From Lentzea atacamensis (GTDB taxonomy: Bacteria > Actinomycetota > Actinomycetes > Mycobacteriales > Pseudonocardiaceae): 64,000 nt of DNA. A program made the translations under genes and the position numbers. The notes below the pieces were generated by a model. The model made no database searches. It was given only the letters and a program-made list of their open reading frames with translations, and was not told the DNA's origin. The stretch lies in the NCBI RefSeq assembly GCF_003269295.1, contig NZ_QLTT01000001.1, positions 887,635-951,634 of the forward strand, written 5' to 3'. This document shows, one piece after another, positions 30,918-38,923 of the stretch. The first letter of the stretch is position 1. Each line of letters opens with the position of its first letter.

Positions 30918-31949
30918 TCAGCGGGCGCCGACCGGACGGGTGTCGGTTTCATCCTCGAAGTCGCCGATCAGCTCTTCGAGGAGGTCTTCCAAGGCGGCGA
31001 TGCCCACGACCTCGCCGTCCTCGACCAGAGCCAGCTGGGCCCTGGAGTCGCGCATCTCGGTCACGGCCCTGGCCACCGGCATCGACGCGGGCAACGTCAG
31101 CACCGGGCCCATCAGCTCGCGCGCCGGAGGGTTCTCGCCTCGTGCGGTGGCCCGCATGGCCTCGCGGATGTGCACCAGGCCGACGTAACGGCCGCGCAGG
31201 TCGGTGACCGGGAAGCGCGACCGTCCACACTGGAGGCTGCGCCGCTCGATCGCCCTCGCCGTGGTGTGCAGGGTGACCGAGGAAACCCGGCCGATCGGCA
31301 CCATCACCTCGCGCACGGTGGTCCGCTGCACCTGCAGCATCCGGGTCAGCAGCCGTTGCTGGCCCTCGGGGATGAGGCCGTGCTCGGCGGACTGCCGCAG
31401 CAGCATCCGCAGGTCGTCCGGCCGGTGCGCCTGCGCCAGCTCGTCCTGCGGCTCGACCTTCATCAGCCGCAGCAGGCCGTTCGTCACCGAGTTCAGTCCA
31501 CTGAGGACCCAGCGGACCGAGCGGGCGAACGCGCGGAACGGCAGGGCCAGGATCAGCGCGGACCGTTCGGGGTGCGCGATGGCCCACGACTTCGGCGCCA
31601 TCTCGCCCACGACCATGTGCAGGAACACCACCAGCACCAGGCTGATCGCGAACGCGACACCGTAGGCGAACGCGTCGGGAAGTCCGGTCCACATCAACGC
31701 CGGCTGCAGCAGATCGGCGACGGCCGGTTTGGCCAGCGCGCCGAGACCCAGCGTGCACAGCGTGATGCCGAGCTGGGCACCCGCGAGCATCAGCGACAGC
31801 TCACGCACGCCCGCCACGGCGGCGCGCGCCGCCCGTGACGTCTCGGCTGCCTGCTCCAGGCGGTGCCGCTTGGCCGCGATCAACGCGAACTCGGCGGCGA
31901 CGAAGAAGCCGTTCAAAGCCAGCAGCACCAAGGAGATCACGATGCTCAT
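30918..31949 (-). CDS. CNNM/CorC-type membrane protein (DUF21 + CBS)
   Basis: 343 residues. The DUF21 membrane domain starts MSIVISLVLLALNGFFVAAE and has the GELAPKS-like signature VVGEMAPKSWAIAHPERSAL near 105; two CBS domains follow (REVMVPIGRVSSVTLHTTAR and ELMGPVLTLPASMPVARAVT). It lacks the C-terminal CorC_HlyC domain of its longer neighbour. The ATG overlaps the stop of that neighbour by ATGA, so the two are co-translated and may form a heteromeric complex. Family members are linked to Mg2+/Co2+ transport and resistance; often called hemolysin-like, which is misleading. Confidence 0.9.
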   Translation of the reverse strand: MSIVISLVLLALNGFFVAAEFALIAAKRHRLEQAAETSRAARAAVAGVRELSLMLAGAQLGITLCTLGLGALAKPAVADLLQPALMWTGLPDAFAYGVAFAISLVLVVFLHMVVGEMAPKSWAIAHPERSALILALPFRAFARSVRWVLSGLNSVTNGLLRLMKVEPQDELAQAHRPDDLRMLLRQSAEHGLIPEGQQRLLTRMLQVQRTTVREVMVPIGRVSSVTLHTTARAIERRSLQCGRSRFPVTDLRGRYVGLVHIREAMRATARGENPPARELMGPVLTLPASMPVARAVTEMRDSRAQLALVEDGEVVGIAALEDLLEELIGDFEDETDTRPVGAR

Positions 31950-33205
31950 CGGGACAGCACCACCGTGTCCGGCACGTTGCGCGCGACCGCGGTGACCACG
32001 AGCCGCACGCCGTCCATCTCGACCTCGTCGCCGGTCTCGGCCACGCGGCCCAGCTGGTGCAGCACCAGGCCGGACACCGTGTCGTACGCGTCGTCGGCGG
32101 GCAGTTCCACGCCGGTGACGTCCTCGACCTCGTCCAGCCTCATGCGGCCGGGCACGCGCCAGTCGGATCCGACCTTCTCGATCATGTCGGCGACCAGGTC
32201 GTCCTCGTCGTGGATCTCGCCGACCAGCTCCTCCGCCAGGTCCTCCAGCGAGATCACGCCCGCGAACCCGCCGAACTCGTCGACCACGCACGCGAGCTGG
32301 CGGCGTTCAGCCCGCAGCCGCTCCAGCACGGCGGGCAACGGCAGCGTCGCGGGCACCACCAGAGCGGGCGCGGCGATCTTCCCGATCGCGACCGCCGAAC
32401 GCTCCTGCGGCGTCAGCGTCAGCACCTCGGACAGGCCGACGACACCGCGCAGGTCGTCGAGGTCCTCACCGACCACGGGGAATCGCGAGTTCCCGGTGTC
32501 CAGCAACGACACCACGCGCGCGGCGGGCTCGTCGAACCGCACGGTGTGGACGTTCACGCGCGGCGTCATCGCCTGCTCCGCGACGAGCTCGCGGAACCCG
32601 ATGCCGTGCTCCAGCAGCCGCGTCAGCTCGGGGTCGAGGTGGCCCTGCTCCCCCGCGTCCTCGACGATCTGCTTGAGGTCCTCCGGCGTCGCGCCCTGCG
32701 GCAGTTCCTCGACCGGCTCGATGCCGATCGCACGCAGCAGGCGGTTCGCGGCCGCGTCGAAGAGCCGGATCACCGGTCCCGCGATCTTCAGGTAGGCGAG
32801 CGTCGACGCGCTCAGCGCGAGCGCCAGCCGTTCCGGCCGGGCGATCGCGAGGTTCTTCGGCAGCAGCTCACCGAGCACCATCTGCACGAACGTCGCGAAG
32901 ACCAGCGCGATCACCATCGAGAACGGCACACCCAGACCGGTACCGAGCAGCGGCTCGGCCACGTATCCCACGAGCAGCGCCGTCACCGTGATGCCGAACT
33001 GGGCACCGGACAGCATGAACGAGAGCTTCTGAGTCACTCGGAGGGCGCGGTCCGCGGCCTTGGAACCGGCCTCGGCCAGCTGCTGCAGACGGCCGCGATC
33101 GACCGCCATGTAGGCGAACTCCTGAGCGACGAAATACCCCGTGGCGATCGTCAGCACCACGATGGCGAGCAAGCCGGACGCGATCAACACGTCGCACCCG
33201 GCCAC
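31946..33205 (-). CDS. CNNM/CorC-type membrane protein (DUF21 + CBS + CorC_HlyC)
   Basis: 419 residues with all three domains: DUF21 with four helices (VFATFVQMVLGELLPKNLAI near 110), a CBS pair (EQAMTPRVNVHTVRFDEPAA and LACVVDEFGGFAGVISLEDL, the conserved DEFGG Asp/Glu present) and a C-terminal CorC_HlyC domain after residue 340 (GRMRLDEVEDVTGVELP). It is the first gene of a two-gene operon and divergent from a MerR regulator 88 bases away. The GTG at 33205 is used; a GTG at 33190 is also possible because neither has a clear ribosome site. Confidence 0.9.
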   Translation of the reverse strand: MAGCDVLIASGLLAIVVLTIATGYFVAQEFAYMAVDRGRLQQLAEAGSKAADRALRVTQKLSFMLSGAQFGITVTALLVGYVAEPLLGTGLGVPFSMVIALVFATFVQMVLGELLPKNLAIARPERLALALSASTLAYLKIAGPVIRLFDAAANRLLRAIGIEPVEELPQGATPEDLKQIVEDAGEQGHLDPELTRLLEHGIGFRELVAEQAMTPRVNVHTVRFDEPAARVVSLLDTGNSRFPVVGEDLDDLRGVVGLSEVLTLTPQERSAVAIGKIAAPALVVPATLPLPAVLERLRAERRQLACVVDEFGGFAGVISLEDLAEELVGEIHDEDDLVADMIEKVGSDWRVPGRMRLDEVEDVTGVELPADDAYDTVSGLVLHQLGRVAETGDEVEMDGVRLVVTAVARNVPDTVVLSR

Positions 33206-33293
33206 GTACTACAGCCGTCTGCATCGGCTTCTTCAGGCATACTCCAACAGTAGCACGTAGCACTGTACGGTTTCCGGAAGGAGGTGGCCCGAT

Positions 33294-33677
33294 TTGTCCG
33301 AATCGCTGCTGCGGATCGGCGAGCTGGCCGCCCGCGCCGGAGTCAGCATCCGCACCGTCGACTACTACACGACCCTCGGCCTGATCAGCCCCGCTCAGCG
33401 CACCGCGAGCAACTACCGCCTCTACCGCTGCGGCGACGTGGACCGCATCCACCTCGTGCAACGCCTGGAGGTCCACGGTCTGCCGCTCGAGGACATCGCG
33501 AAGGCGTTCACGGCCAAGCCCGCCGACACGGCCGCGCTGCTCGGCCAGATCGACACCGACCTGCGCACGCTGCAGGAAGCCGCCGACGCCGCGTCCCCGG
33601 AGATGCACGGCCTGCTGACGGTGATCGCGAACCGCGTCCATTCGCTCATCACCATCGCCCTCGAACTGCCTCTCTGA
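33294..33677 (+). CDS. MerR family transcriptional regulator
   Basis: 127 residues. The MerR HTH and wing are clear: LRIGELAARAGVSIRTVDYY then TLGLISPAQRTASNYRLYRC, followed by the dimerisation coiled coil and a short effector region. The start is TTG 33294, decided by a perfect AAGGAGGT nine bases upstream. No cysteine metal-site pattern of MerR/ZntR type is visible at the C-terminus. It is divergent from the two CNNM-type genes, so control of those genes, perhaps in response to divalent ions or stress, is the simplest inference. Confidence 0.9.
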   Translation: MSESLLRIGELAARAGVSIRTVDYYTTLGLISPAQRTASNYRLYRCGDVDRIHLVQRLEVHGLPLEDIAKAFTAKPADTAALLGQIDTDLRTLQEAADAASPEMHGLLTVIANRVHSLITIALELPL

Positions 33678-33680
33678 CCG

Positions 33681-33692
33681 CCGAAATTTCGG
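33681..33692. promoter_or_regulatory. Perfect 12-base palindrome upstream of Rieske gene
   Basis: CCGAAATTTCGG is fully symmetrical and lies 3 bases after the MerR stop and 80 bases before the Rieske gene. It may be an operator or a weak hairpin; there is no evidence to choose. Confidence 0.4.
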
Positions 33693-33772
33693 GATTTGTC
33701 CTGGTCCCGCCCGTCACGACAAGGTGAACGAGCCGCCTCCGCCGCGTCCCACCCCCGGCAGGAAGTGAGCGC

Positions 33773-34219
33773 ATGGAGTTCCCGGACCACCCCACCACCG
33801 TCAGCCGCCGCTGCTTCATCGGTGGCTGCGCCGCGGCCGCCACCGTGATCACCACCGGTACCGCCGCGGCGGCTGACACCGAAACTGACACCGGCGCCCA
33901 GCCGTGCGGCAAGCTCCCGCCCGGCACGGTCCTCGCGAAGAAGGCGGACGTGCCGCTCAACGGCGGTGTCGTCGTCTACTTCGACGACGAGACGTCCGTT
34001 GTCGTGGCACAGCCGAAGAAGGGCACGTACACGGCATTCGACGCCAAGTGCACCCACGCCGGCTGCATGTGCAGCGAGGTCGACAACAACCTGATCATCT
34101 GCTGGTGCCACGACAGCCGGTTCAGCTCCGTGGACGGCAAGCGCAGGTCCGGGCCGGCCAAGAAGCCGTTGCCGCAGATCAAGACGAAGATCAAGGGCGA
34201 GAACATCGTCGTGGCCTGA
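33773..34219 (+). CDS. Tat-exported Rieske [2Fe-2S] protein
   Basis: 148 residues. A twin-arginine leader (VSRRCFIGGCAAAATVITTG) precedes a compact Rieske domain. The cluster ligands are KCTHAGCM (Cys, His) and IICWCHDSRFS (Cys, His), and the second cysteine of each loop allows the stabilising disulfide of classical Rieske proteins. Tat export fits a cofactor loaded in the cytosol. No oxygenase or cytochrome b partner is nearby, so this is a stand-alone extracytoplasmic electron carrier of unknown partner, a type frequent in actinomycetes. GGAAG precedes the ATG and a strong hairpin ends the unit. Confidence 0.92.
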   Translation: MEFPDHPTTVSRRCFIGGCAAAATVITTGTAAAADTETDTGAQPCGKLPPGTVLAKKADVPLNGGVVVYFDDETSVVVAQPKKGTYTAFDAKCTHAGCMCSEVDNNLIICWCHDSRFSSVDGKRRSGPAKKPLPQIKTKIKGENIVVA

Positions 34220-34227
34220 CCTGCGCG

Positions 34228-34262
34228 GGCGGATCCGGAGAGTGGTGCTGTCCGGATCCGCC
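34228..34262 (+). terminator. Terminator hairpin
   Basis: Two perfect 12-base arms (GGCGGATCCGGA and complement) around an 11-base loop, 9 bases after the Rieske stop. Confidence 0.85.
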
Positions 34263-34410
34263 GCACGAGCAGGACTGGTCGGCTGAACTTCCAGGACGAC
34301 GTGCTGTCGTTGCACGGTGACCCCGCCTACGCGTGCGTGGTCCACCGTCACGGCAGTCCCCTCGACGAACGATCAAAGGCTACTGTCGAGACGTTCTGAT
34401 AGGAGGTGCC

Positions 34411-36114
34411 GTGGGGCTGCGCAGCGAGCAGTGGTACGCAGGTCAGGACCGCAACGCCTACATCCACCGTGCCTGGATGCGCCGCGGCGCGCCAGACGAC
34501 GCCTTCACCAGACCGCAGATCGCGATCGCCAACACCGCCTCCGACCTCACCCCGTGCAACGCGCACCTGAACGAAGTCGCCGCCTCCGTCTCGAACGGCG
34601 TGTACGAGGCAGGCGGCATCCCGCTCAACCTGCCCGTCGTGTCGCTCGGCGAGACCAACGTCCGCCCGACCGCGATGCTCTGGCGCAACATGGCGGCGAT
34701 GGCCGCCGAGGAGATGCTGCGCGCCAACCCCGTCGACGGCGTGGTGCTGCTCGGCGGTTGTGACAAGACGATTCCCGCGCTGCTGATGGCCGCCGCGTCC
34801 GTCGACATCCCGGCGGTCGTGGTGCCCGGCGGCCCGATGCTGACCGGCACGTTCCGGGGCGTGCCCCTGGGCTGCGGCACGGACGTCTGGCGGCTGTCCG
34901 AGGAGGTCCGCGCCGGGACGCTGTCTCAGGAGGCGTTCAACCGCTCCGAGTCCGCGATGATCCGCAGCCGCGGCCACTGCAACACGATGGGCACCGCCTC
35001 GACCATGGCCCTGGTCGCGGAAGCGCTCGGCACCGTCGTCCCCGGCGTGGCGGGCACTCCGGCACCGGACAGCAGGCTTCTGGAAGCCTCACACGGCACC
35101 GGCCGCCTGATCGTCGAGCTGATCGAGAAGGGCCGCCGCCCCAGCACGTTCCTCTCGAAGGCCTCCTTCCACAACGCGATCGTCGCCCTGGCCGCGATCG
35201 GCGGCTCGACGAACGCCGTCGTCCACCTCCTCGCGATCGCCGGACGCCTCGGTGTCGACCTGACGCTGGACGACTTCGACCGCATCGGCTCCGGCGTTCC
35301 CCTGCTCGTGGACCTCCAGCCGGCGGGCCGGTTCCTGATGGAGGACTTCCACCACGCGGGCGGGCTTCTGGCCGTGCTGCGGGAAGTCCGCGACCTGCTG
35401 GACCCGGAAGGCCTGACGGTCACCGGACGGCCGCTCGTCGACCACCTCGACGACGCCCCGATCTGGGACCCCGAGGTCATCCGCAGCCGGTCTCAACCGA
35501 TCATCGCCGAGGGCGGGATCGCGGTGCTGCGCGGCAACCTCGCCCCGTCCGGCGCGCTGGTCAAACCGGCCGCGGCGTCCCCGAACCTGTTGCAGCACCG
35601 CGGAAGGGCCGTGGTGTTCGACAGCATCGAGGACTTCCACGCCCGCATCGACGACCCCGATCTGGACGTGGACGCGGACTCCGTGCTGGTGCTGCGAGGC
35701 TGCGGACCGCGCGGCTATCCCGGCATGCCGGAGGTGTCGAACATGCCGCTGCCCAAGAAGCTCCTCGAACAGGGCGTGCGCGACATGGTCCGCGTCTGCG
35801 ACGGACGCATGAGCGGCACCGCGTACGGCACGGTCGTCCTGCACGTGGCACCGGAAGCCGCGGCGGGAGGGCCGCTCGGACTGGTCCGCACCGGCGACGT
35901 CATCGTGCTGGACGTGGAGAACCGCCGGATCGACGTGGAGGCGCCGGACTTCCTCTCCCGCACGCCCAGCGAGGCGATGACGGCGGCGTTCGCGGCACCG
36001 AAGCGCGGCTGGGAGCGTCTCTACATCGACCACGTCCTGGGTGCCGACACCGGAGCCGACCTGGACTTCCTGGTCGGCTCCAGCGGCAGCGAGGTCACCC
36101 GCGAGTCGCACTGA
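34411..36114 (+). CDS. IlvD/Edd family dehydratase, probably for a sugar acid
   Basis: 567 residues. GTG 34411 is chosen because AGGAGGT lies just upstream. Iron-sulfur ligands typical of the family are present: SDLTPCNAHLNEV near 50, LLGGCDKTIPALLMAA near 118 and SRGHCNTMGTASTMALVAEA near 190, plus the C-terminal CDGRMSGTAYGTVVLHVAPE. Length and start (GLRSEQWYAG) are closer to L-arabonate/xylonate-type dehydratases than to the branched-chain amino-acid enzyme, so a C5/C6 aldonic acid is the likely substrate. No other pathway gene is adjacent. Its 3' end overlaps the convergent beta-helix gene by 20 bases. Confidence 0.85.
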   Translation: MGLRSEQWYAGQDRNAYIHRAWMRRGAPDDAFTRPQIAIANTASDLTPCNAHLNEVAASVSNGVYEAGGIPLNLPVVSLGETNVRPTAMLWRNMAAMAAEEMLRANPVDGVVLLGGCDKTIPALLMAAASVDIPAVVVPGGPMLTGTFRGVPLGCGTDVWRLSEEVRAGTLSQEAFNRSESAMIRSRGHCNTMGTASTMALVAEALGTVVPGVAGTPAPDSRLLEASHGTGRLIVELIEKGRRPSTFLSKASFHNAIVALAAIGGSTNAVVHLLAIAGRLGVDLTLDDFDRIGSGVPLLVDLQPAGRFLMEDFHHAGGLLAVLREVRDLLDPEGLTVTGRPLVDHLDDAPIWDPEVIRSRSQPIIAEGGIAVLRGNLAPSGALVKPAAASPNLLQHRGRAVVFDSIEDFHARIDDPDLDVDADSVLVLRGCGPRGYPGMPEVSNMPLPKKLLEQGVRDMVRVCDGRMSGTAYGTVVLHVAPEAAAGGPLGLVRTGDVIVLDVENRRIDVEAPDFLSRTPSEAMTAAFAAPKRGWERLYIDHVLGADTGADLDFLVGSSGSEVTRESH

Positions 36115-37666
36115 GGCGATCTACGACCTGCGCCTCGTACAGCGACTCGGGCACCAGCGGCCCGGTCTTGATCTCGATGCTCCCCCACGGTCCGGGGAAG
36201 TACGGCTGCGACCGCCGCGTGCCCTCGTTGGACACGGCGTAGTTCTGCGCGGTCGGCGGCTTCTGGACGACGATCTCCTTGTTGTAGTCCCAGATCACCG
36301 AGTGGGCGGCGCCCCAGCCGTGCGACGTGCCGTAGTCGCCGCGGTTGATCAGCTTGGCCTGGTTGCCGCGGTTGCCGATCTCGCGGATGTTGTCGAACAG
36401 CAGGCCCTGGCTCCACCGCCGGTGCGCCTCGGCGTCCCCACCGTCCACAGTGGCCCGGTGCCACACGACGCCCGCCACCGAGTTCGCGCCGTTGCTGACG
36501 AAGGCGTGCCGCGCCTTGGACGCGTGCAGGCCGGTGAACAGGACCAGGTGCGAGTTGGTGTTGGCGGCGAAGTTGTACATGCGGCCGCCGGTGCGGATCG
36601 CGACCGGGTCCGTGGCCTGTGCGTCCTTCACCGTGATCCGCACGGATCGTTCGGTGACCACGCCCGCATGGCCGAAGTAGCGGGTCTTCACGTTGCGGAC
36701 CCAGCTGTTGTCCGCGCCGAACACGCCGATGGCGTTCCACGCGTGGTTCTCGTCCTCGCCGCCCTTGGTCTCGATGTCGACCCGCAGACTTTCCACCCCG
36801 GACTCGGTGACGAGGTTGCGCGAGGTCACCCGCGCGACCGTGGAGATCGCGAGCGACCGGTCGAGGTGGTTGTAGATCGGTGCGTCGAACGTGAGCCGGC
36901 GCCCGTCGATCGCCCTGATCCGGCGCACCCAGTGGAGGTCCATGGACCCGGGCGTCCACTTCGCGTCCTGCACGACGCCGCCACCGCCGACCACGTCGAT
37001 CCACTTCTTCGACGACGGGTGTCTGACGACCACCTCCTGGCCGGCCTTGAACCGCGAGGCGTCCGCCACCTCCAGGCTCAGGGACCCGACCTGCACGAAC
37101 GGTGTGGTCACCTCGGTGGCGGCGCCGGTCGTCCACGGCGTCCTGGCGTCGCTGCCGAGCACGACCACGGTGCGCTGGTGCGGTGTGTCGCCGCAGCCGG
37201 ACAACGTGGTGGTGTCACCGGATCCGCGCAGCACCACGCCGTTGTGCCTGATCCGCACGGTGCCGTGGATCTCGTACCGGCCGGCCGCGAGCTTCACCGC
37301 GCCGCGATGCCCGTTCGCGTCGGGCGTGCGGGCGCCGACCTGGTCGATCGCCCTTTGCAGGTGCGCGGTGTTGTCGCCGGTGACCGGGCTGATCGTGACC
37401 GCGTCCGGCACGGTGGGCAACGGCTTCTCGCCGTGGCGGTAACCGACGTAGCTGAAGTCCGGCACGCGGTTGCCCGCCTGGTCGGAGGCGTATTTCAGCT
37501 TGCCGTTCGTGCCGTACGAGACGTGCGCGGACGACCACTGGCCCGGCTGGTGCGCGGGCGGGTACTTGCCGCAGAACTCCTGCCAGCACGCCGGTGCCGC
37601 GTCTGCTGCCGGGGTAAGGCTGCCCAGAAGCACCAGCGTGGCGAGGACTTCGACCATTCGAGACAC
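36095..37666 (-). CDS. Secreted right-handed beta-helix protein (pectate-lyase-like fold)
   Basis: 523 residues from a GTG with CAGGAG upstream. A signal peptide (MVEVLATLVLLGSLTPAADA) leads to a mature protein with the pectate-lyase-superfamily entry DNTAHLQRAIDQVGARTPDA and GAVKLAAGRYEIHGTVRIRH, where sugar-acting beta-helix proteins have their first coil. Coils continue through NSWVRNVKTRYFGHAGVVTE and NTNSHLVLFTGLHASKARHA. This fold includes polysaccharide lyases and hydrolases; I cannot assign the reaction. It probably acts on an extracellular polysaccharide. The neighbouring convergent sugar-acid dehydratase would fit use of uronic or aldonic acids, but a link is speculative. Confidence 0.78.
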   Translation of the reverse strand: MSRMVEVLATLVLLGSLTPAADAAPACWQEFCGKYPPAHQPGQWSSAHVSYGTNGKLKYASDQAGNRVPDFSYVGYRHGEKPLPTVPDAVTISPVTGDNTAHLQRAIDQVGARTPDANGHRGAVKLAAGRYEIHGTVRIRHNGVVLRGSGDTTTLSGCGDTPHQRTVVVLGSDARTPWTTGAATEVTTPFVQVGSLSLEVADASRFKAGQEVVVRHPSSKKWIDVVGGGGVVQDAKWTPGSMDLHWVRRIRAIDGRRLTFDAPIYNHLDRSLAISTVARVTSRNLVTESGVESLRVDIETKGGEDENHAWNAIGVFGADNSWVRNVKTRYFGHAGVVTERSVRITVKDAQATDPVAIRTGGRMYNFAANTNSHLVLFTGLHASKARHAFVSNGANSVAGVVWHRATVDGGDAEAHRRWSQGLLFDNIREIGNRGNQAKLINRGDYGTSHGWGAAHSVIWDYNKEIVVQKPPTAQNYAVSNEGTRRSQPYFPGPWGSIEIKTGPLVPESLYEAQVVDRLSATRG

Positions 37667-37685
37667 TTGCTCTGCTCCTGCCGCG

Positions 37686-38113
37686 TCAACGAGAAGGCGG
37701 CAGCGCGCAAGCCCAGCCCGTCAGACGGCGTCCAGGGACGGCCACCGATTTTTCGCCCCCGCCCAGAGGACGAACCCCCGCGACGAGCACCTCCAAGACG
37801 CCGTACACGCCGATCTGCACGTCCGCCCTCGCGCTTTCTTCGACCGGCAACGACACGACGTGCCCGATCCCCTTCGCGGCGAGCATCCCGAGGATGAAAC
37901 CGAGCGCTCCCAGCCGGAGCCGCTGGACGAAGTCCGTCGTGAAGGTCATGCCGCCGCACCAGACGCCGAACGTGGCCAGGCCAGGGATGAGACCCCACTC
38001 CTCGAAGCCCTCGGGCAACGACACGTCCCAGCCCTCGAGGTGCACCGCGGCGATCGACGCCCGAAGGACAGTGCGAGCACGGCGGAAACCCGCAGCACGA
38101 TCCTGGCGACCAC
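37686..38113 (-). pseudogene. Small membrane protein gene with a -1 frameshift
   Basis: A GTG at 38113 with GGGAGGGACAC before it begins VVARIVLRVSAVLALSFG, a hydrophobic start that then runs into an Arg/Pro-rich shadow frame. At the G run 38060-38062 the frame that continues the same protein becomes available: ASIAAVHLEGWDVSLPEGFE, then WGLIPGLATFGVWCGGMTFT and LGALGFILGMLAAKGIGHVV, a plausible three-to-four-helix protein ending at 37686. One extra G in that run would restore a single frame of about 142 codons. It is either a recent pseudogene or a sequencing error in a homopolymer. I do not recognise the family. Confidence 0.6.
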
Positions 38114-38155
38114 GTGTCCCTCCCCCACGACAGCGGAAGGGGACTTCAACTCGTC

Positions 38156-38341
38156 TCAGCCGTGCGAGTGCTCGTGTTCCTCCAGGTGACCTGCGTCGTG
38201 GACGTGGGTGTGCGAGTGCGTTTCGCCGCCGTGCGTGTGGGTGTGTTCGTGCTCGACGTGGTCGTGCGCGTGCGACCCGTGCGGATGCGTGTGGGTCGTG
38301 TCGCCGTGGCTGTGCTCGTGGCTGTGGACACCATTGGTCAT
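38156..38341 (-). CDS. Histidine-rich 61-residue protein
   Basis: From ATG 38341 the protein is 61 residues, of which 22 are His, mostly as His-x-His pairs (GVHSHEHSHGDTTHTHPHG and similar), with Thr, Glu and Asp between and no Cys. Such runs bind Ni, Co, Zn or Cu; metal storage, buffering or metallochaperone activity is the plausible role. There is no signal peptide, so it would be cytosolic. An upstream extension to 38386 is rejected as it starts without a ribosome site. The opposite frames here are low-complexity shadows. No metal transporter is adjacent. Confidence 0.72.
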   Translation of the reverse strand: MTNGVHSHEHSHGDTTHTHPHGSHAHDHVEHEHTHTHGGETHSHTHVHDAGHLEEHEHSHG

Positions 38342-38397
38342 GCATCGGATGCTGGCACGGGCTCCGGCGGGCTGCAGTTGTTGCAACCTTCTGGCTG

Positions 38398-38922
38398 TCA
38401 GGTCTTCAGCACCGCTTCCACGATGACGTTGTCGCGGTAGCTGCCAGCGACGCGGTCGAAGTCGCCTCCGCAGGTCACCAGGCGCAGCTCGGACAGCGGT
38501 GTCGGGCCGTAGACGACGGCGGTCGGGAACGCGGTCTTCTCGGTCGAGTAGGTGTGGTTCACGACGAACGTGAGCTTGCTGCCGTCCTCGCGCTCCACCA
38601 GGACCTCGGCACCGGGCCGCAGCTCGGGCAGCCGGTAGAACACGCCGGGCCCGGTCTTCGAGTCGACGTGGCCCGCGATCACGGCGGGACCGGCGTCGCC
38701 CGGCGCGACACCCTTGGCGTACCAGCCGGCCTTGTCGGCCCGCGTCGGCGGCTCCAGCACGCCCGCCGAGTCCACCTTGAGAGCTTCCAGCGAGGTCTCG
38801 ACGCCGATCGACGGGATCCGCACCGTCACCGGCTCCGGCACCTCGTCGGCGCCGGGGCCCTTGACGACGTAGATCAGCGTGACCACGATGGCCGCGCCCA
38901 TCACGAGCTTGCCCTTGCTCAT
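38398..38922 (-). CDS. Class F sortase
   Basis: 174 residues with an N-terminal membrane anchor (KLVMGAAIVVTLIYVV) and the extracellular sortase fold. The catalytic triad is visible: His85 in VIAGHVDSKTGPGVFYRL, Cys151 in RLVTCGGDFD and Arg163 in SYRDN. Class F enzymes are typical of actinobacteria and lie outside the housekeeping class E group. The preceding DUF4397 protein gene ends one base before its ATG, so the two are co-translated and the DUF4397 protein is a likely partner or substrate. Confidence 0.93.
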   Translation of the reverse strand: MSKGKLVMGAAIVVTLIYVVKGPGADEVPEPVTVRIPSIGVETSLEALKVDSAGVLEPPTRADKAGWYAKGVAPGDAGPAVIAGHVDSKTGPGVFYRLPELRPGAEVLVEREDGSKLTFVVNHTYSTEKTAFPTAVVYGPTPLSELRLVTCGGDFDRVAGSYRDNVIVEAVLKT

Positions 38923-38923
38923 C

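Noticed and set aside
30918-33205. Hemolysin genes
   Set aside because: The CNNM/CorC proteins are often labelled hemolysin; DUF21 and CBS domains point to ion transport or resistance, not pore formation.
33681-33692. MerR operator
   Set aside because: The palindrome lies after the MerR gene, not in the divergent promoter region, so it is listed only as an unassigned palindrome.
38144-38440. Plus-strand frames over the His-rich gene rich in Val, Arg and Cys
   Set aside because: They arise from the GTG/CAC repeats read on the other strand; only the minus-strand frame gives a plausible start and known type of protein.
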